Origin: CAYFUT01 sp964346395 | Lineage (GTDB): Bacteria; Bacillota; Halanaerobiia; Halobacteroidales; Halobacteroidaceae | NCBI GenBank assembly: GCA_964346395.1 | Contig: CAYFUT010000061.1 | Coordinates: forward strand, 1 to 15,793 | Direction: 5' to 3' | DNA length: 15,793 nt | In this document: in pieces, positions 14,635 to 15,793 of the stretch | Layout: each line of letters opens with the position of its first letter | How positions within the stretch are numbered: the first letter of the stretch is position 1 | Notes under the pieces: generated by a model | What the model was told of the DNA's origin: nothing | The model's input: the letters and a program-made list of their open reading frames with translations, nothing else | Database searches by the model: none | Position numbers and translations under genes: made by a program

Positions 14635-15642
14635 ATGGGTATCTGGATAGAATTCGCGGTAATGGCGGCAGTTGTTATCGGGTCTGGAATTTATTTATCA
14701 AAATTTGGAGATGTTATTGCTGAAGAAACCGGTATAGGTCAGATACTGGTGGGAAGCATCTTAATTGCGTTAGCAACTTCGCTGCCGGAATTAGTGACTA
14801 GCGTAACTTCTGCTCTGGTAGGGGCTCCTAATATAGCTATCGGGAATGTTTTTGGGTGCAATAATTTCAATTTACTGGTTTTGGTTCTGGCTGATTTTTT
14901 ATATAATCGCGGACCTTTATTACATAAAGCAGAAAGAAATCATATTTTATCTGGGCTACTGGCCTCTTTATTAGTGTTAATAGTTATTTTTGGGATTATG
15001 CTGCGGCAGTTTACTTTTTTTGAGCTTAGTATCTGGGGGATTGGATTAGAAAGTATTTTATTATTATTAACTTATATTGCCGGGATGAAATTGATTTTTA
15101 AATACAAAGCAAAAACAGAAAGTGATGAAGTTGAAAAACAGGTTGAAACAGAGGAAGAAATTGAGTTAAGAAAGGCATTAATAGGATTTATAATTAGCGG
15201 AATATTAATTTTTCTTGCGGGAACGAGACTCTCGATTACGGGCAATAAAATTGCAGCAATTACCGGGCTGGAGGAAACCTTTATTGGTACTATCCTAATA
15301 GCTGCTGCTACTTCACTACCGGAATTAGTAACTTCGCTGTCTGCAATTAGAATTGGTGCTTATAATCTGGTAATCGGGAATGTACTGGGCAGTAATATTC
15401 TAAATATGACGATTGTCTTTTTTGCTGATCTGTTTTATAGATCAGGTAGTATTTTGGGGGCGGTCAATGTAACTCATATTTTCACGGCAGTAATCGGCTT
15501 ATTAATGCTAGTTGTCACCTTGATTGGATTATTTTATCGGTCTCAGCGAATTATTTTTAAAGTGGGCTGGGATTCTTTAGTTATAGGAAATATTTATTTG
15601 CTAGGATTTTATTTTCTCTTTAAATTAGGAGTTAATTTTTAA
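14635..15642 (+). CDS. CaCA-family sodium/calcium (cation/proton) antiporter
   Basis: This is an inner-membrane cation antiporter of the Ca2+:cation antiporter superfamily (YrbG/NCX_Mj-like). The 335-aa protein holds two homologous halves of several helices each. The alpha-repeats are plain: GSILIALATSLPELVTS, with T48-S49-L50-P51-E52, followed by IGNVFGCNNFNLL; and GTILIAAATSLPELVTS, with T226-S227-L228-P229-E230, followed by IGNVLGSNILN. Glu52 and Glu230 are the expected ion-coordinating residues. A hydrophilic acidic linker (about residues 160-178) joins the halves. Only 2 nt separate it from citXG, and its ribosome binding site lies inside that gene, so the two are probably cotranscribed. 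It may export Ca2+ that enters with citrate, or use the Na+ gradient; ion and direction are not readable from sequence. Confidence 0.9.
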   Translation: MGIWIEFAVMAAVVIGSGIYLSKFGDVIAEETGIGQILVGSILIALATSLPELVTSVTSALVGAPNIAIGNVFGCNNFNLLVLVLADFLYNRGPLLHKAERNHILSGLLASLLVLIVIFGIMLRQFTFFELSIWGIGLESILLLLTYIAGMKLIFKYKAKTESDEVEKQVETEEEIELRKALIGFIISGILIFLAGTRLSITGNKIAAITGLEETFIGTILIAAATSLPELVTSLSAIRIGAYNLVIGNVLGSNILNMTIVFFADLFYRSGSILGAVNVTHIFTAVIGLLMLVVTLIGLFYRSQRIIFKVGWDSLVIGNIYLLGFYFLFKLGVNF

Positions 15643-15665
15643 AATTAAAGGTAGAGTAAGATATG

Positions 15666-15694
15666 TTGACACTCCTTCCAGGATATATTAAAAT
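15666..15694 (+). promoter_or_regulatory. Sigma-A-type promoter for the next gene
   Basis: A perfect -35 box TTGACA (15666-15671) is followed after 17 nt by TAAAAT (15689-15694), one mismatch from TATAAT. Transcription would start near 15701, leaving a leader of nearly 90 nt before the ATG at 15789. It marks a separate transcription unit after the antiporter gene. No convincing terminator separates the two: the AT-only inverted repeat at 15632-15648 has no GC pairs. Confidence 0.65.
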
Positions 15695-15734
15695 TATAGT
15701 ACAGCTTGTATGATGTCTAACGAATAAATTAGAG

Positions 15735-15755
15735 GCTTCGCGACCAAAGCGAAGC
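15735..15755 (+). promoter_or_regulatory. Hairpin in the 5' leader of the downstream gene
   Basis: A perfect 7-bp GC-containing stem (GCTTCGC at 15735-15741, GCGAAGC at 15749-15755) with a 7-nt loop lies between the promoter and the ribosome binding site. A flanking TTA/TAA pairing (15729-15731 with 15756-15758) could extend it around a GAG bulge. The following bases are not a clean T-tract, so an intrinsic terminator is doubtful. It could affect leader stability or bind a regulator. No known riboswitch class was recognised. Confidence 0.45.
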
Positions 15756-15788
15756 TAATATCTTTGAATACTATAAGGAGGAATTAAT

Positions 15789-15793
15789 ATGCC
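15789..15793 (+). CDS. Start of the next gene, cut by the window edge
   Basis: An ATG at 15789 follows a consensus AAGGAGG ribosome binding site (15775-15781) with 7-nt spacing and lies downstream of a good promoter. Only the first codon and two further bases are in the window, so the product cannot be identified. Confidence 0.6.

Noticed and set aside
15632..15648. TTAATTTT-T-AAAATTAA inverted repeat as an operon terminator
   Set aside because: The repeat has no GC pairs, spans the antiporter stop codon and is not followed by a T-tract; the hairpin would be too weak.

Overview
The window is an AT-rich, densely packed stretch in which every supported gene lies on the + strand. Low-GC codon use, strong AGGAGG-type ribosome binding sites, a LacI/CUT1 sugar-transport layout and a fermentative citrate lyase cluster point to an anaerobic member of the Firmicutes. 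A solute-binding protein with a signal-peptidase-I-type leader and no lipobox cysteine would fit a diderm lineage such as Halanaerobiales. That placement is an inference; the window contains no rRNA or other phylogenetic marker.

Layout. (1) 1-773: the 3' part of a LacI-family repressor gene, ending in a hairpin terminator that overlaps its stop codon. (2) 774-872: a short control region with a triple GTTAAC repeat (a perfect palindrome at 801-818), the likely operator. (3) 873-5001: ribokinase, two CUT1-type ABC sugar permeases and a solute-binding protein; no ATPase gene is present. (4) 5017-9437: four consecutive paralogous ADP-ribosylglycohydrolase (DraG/ARH) family genes. Three keep the metal-binding acidic motifs; the second has lost most of them and looks like a pseudoenzyme. 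(5) 9469-14632: a complete citrate lyase set, citC-citD-citE-citF and a citX-citG fusion. (6) 14635-15642: a CaCA-family cation/calcium antiporter. (7) 15643-15793: a new promoter, a leader with a hairpin, and the first bases of another gene.

From 873 to 15642 the genes are separated by at most 86 nt, several overlap, and no convincing internal terminator is visible. The whole stretch may be one LacI-controlled transcription unit. The first half reads as a catabolic system for a ribosyl conjugate: import by a CUT1 transporter, cleavage in the cytoplasm by ARH-type hydrolases, and phosphorylation of the released ribose by ribokinase. E. coli yegT-yegU-yegV (nucleoside-type transporter, ARH homologue, PfkB kinase) is a simpler analogue. 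The second half makes, loads and activates citrate lyase, which splits citrate into acetate and oxaloacetate.

The most unusual points are the fourfold ARH array with an apparently dead member and its tight linkage to citrate lyase. The citrate lyase cofactor itself contains a ribosyl-(1''->2')-ribosyl bond of the kind some ARH enzymes cleave. Whether that is a functional link or a coincidence of gene order cannot be settled from sequence alone.
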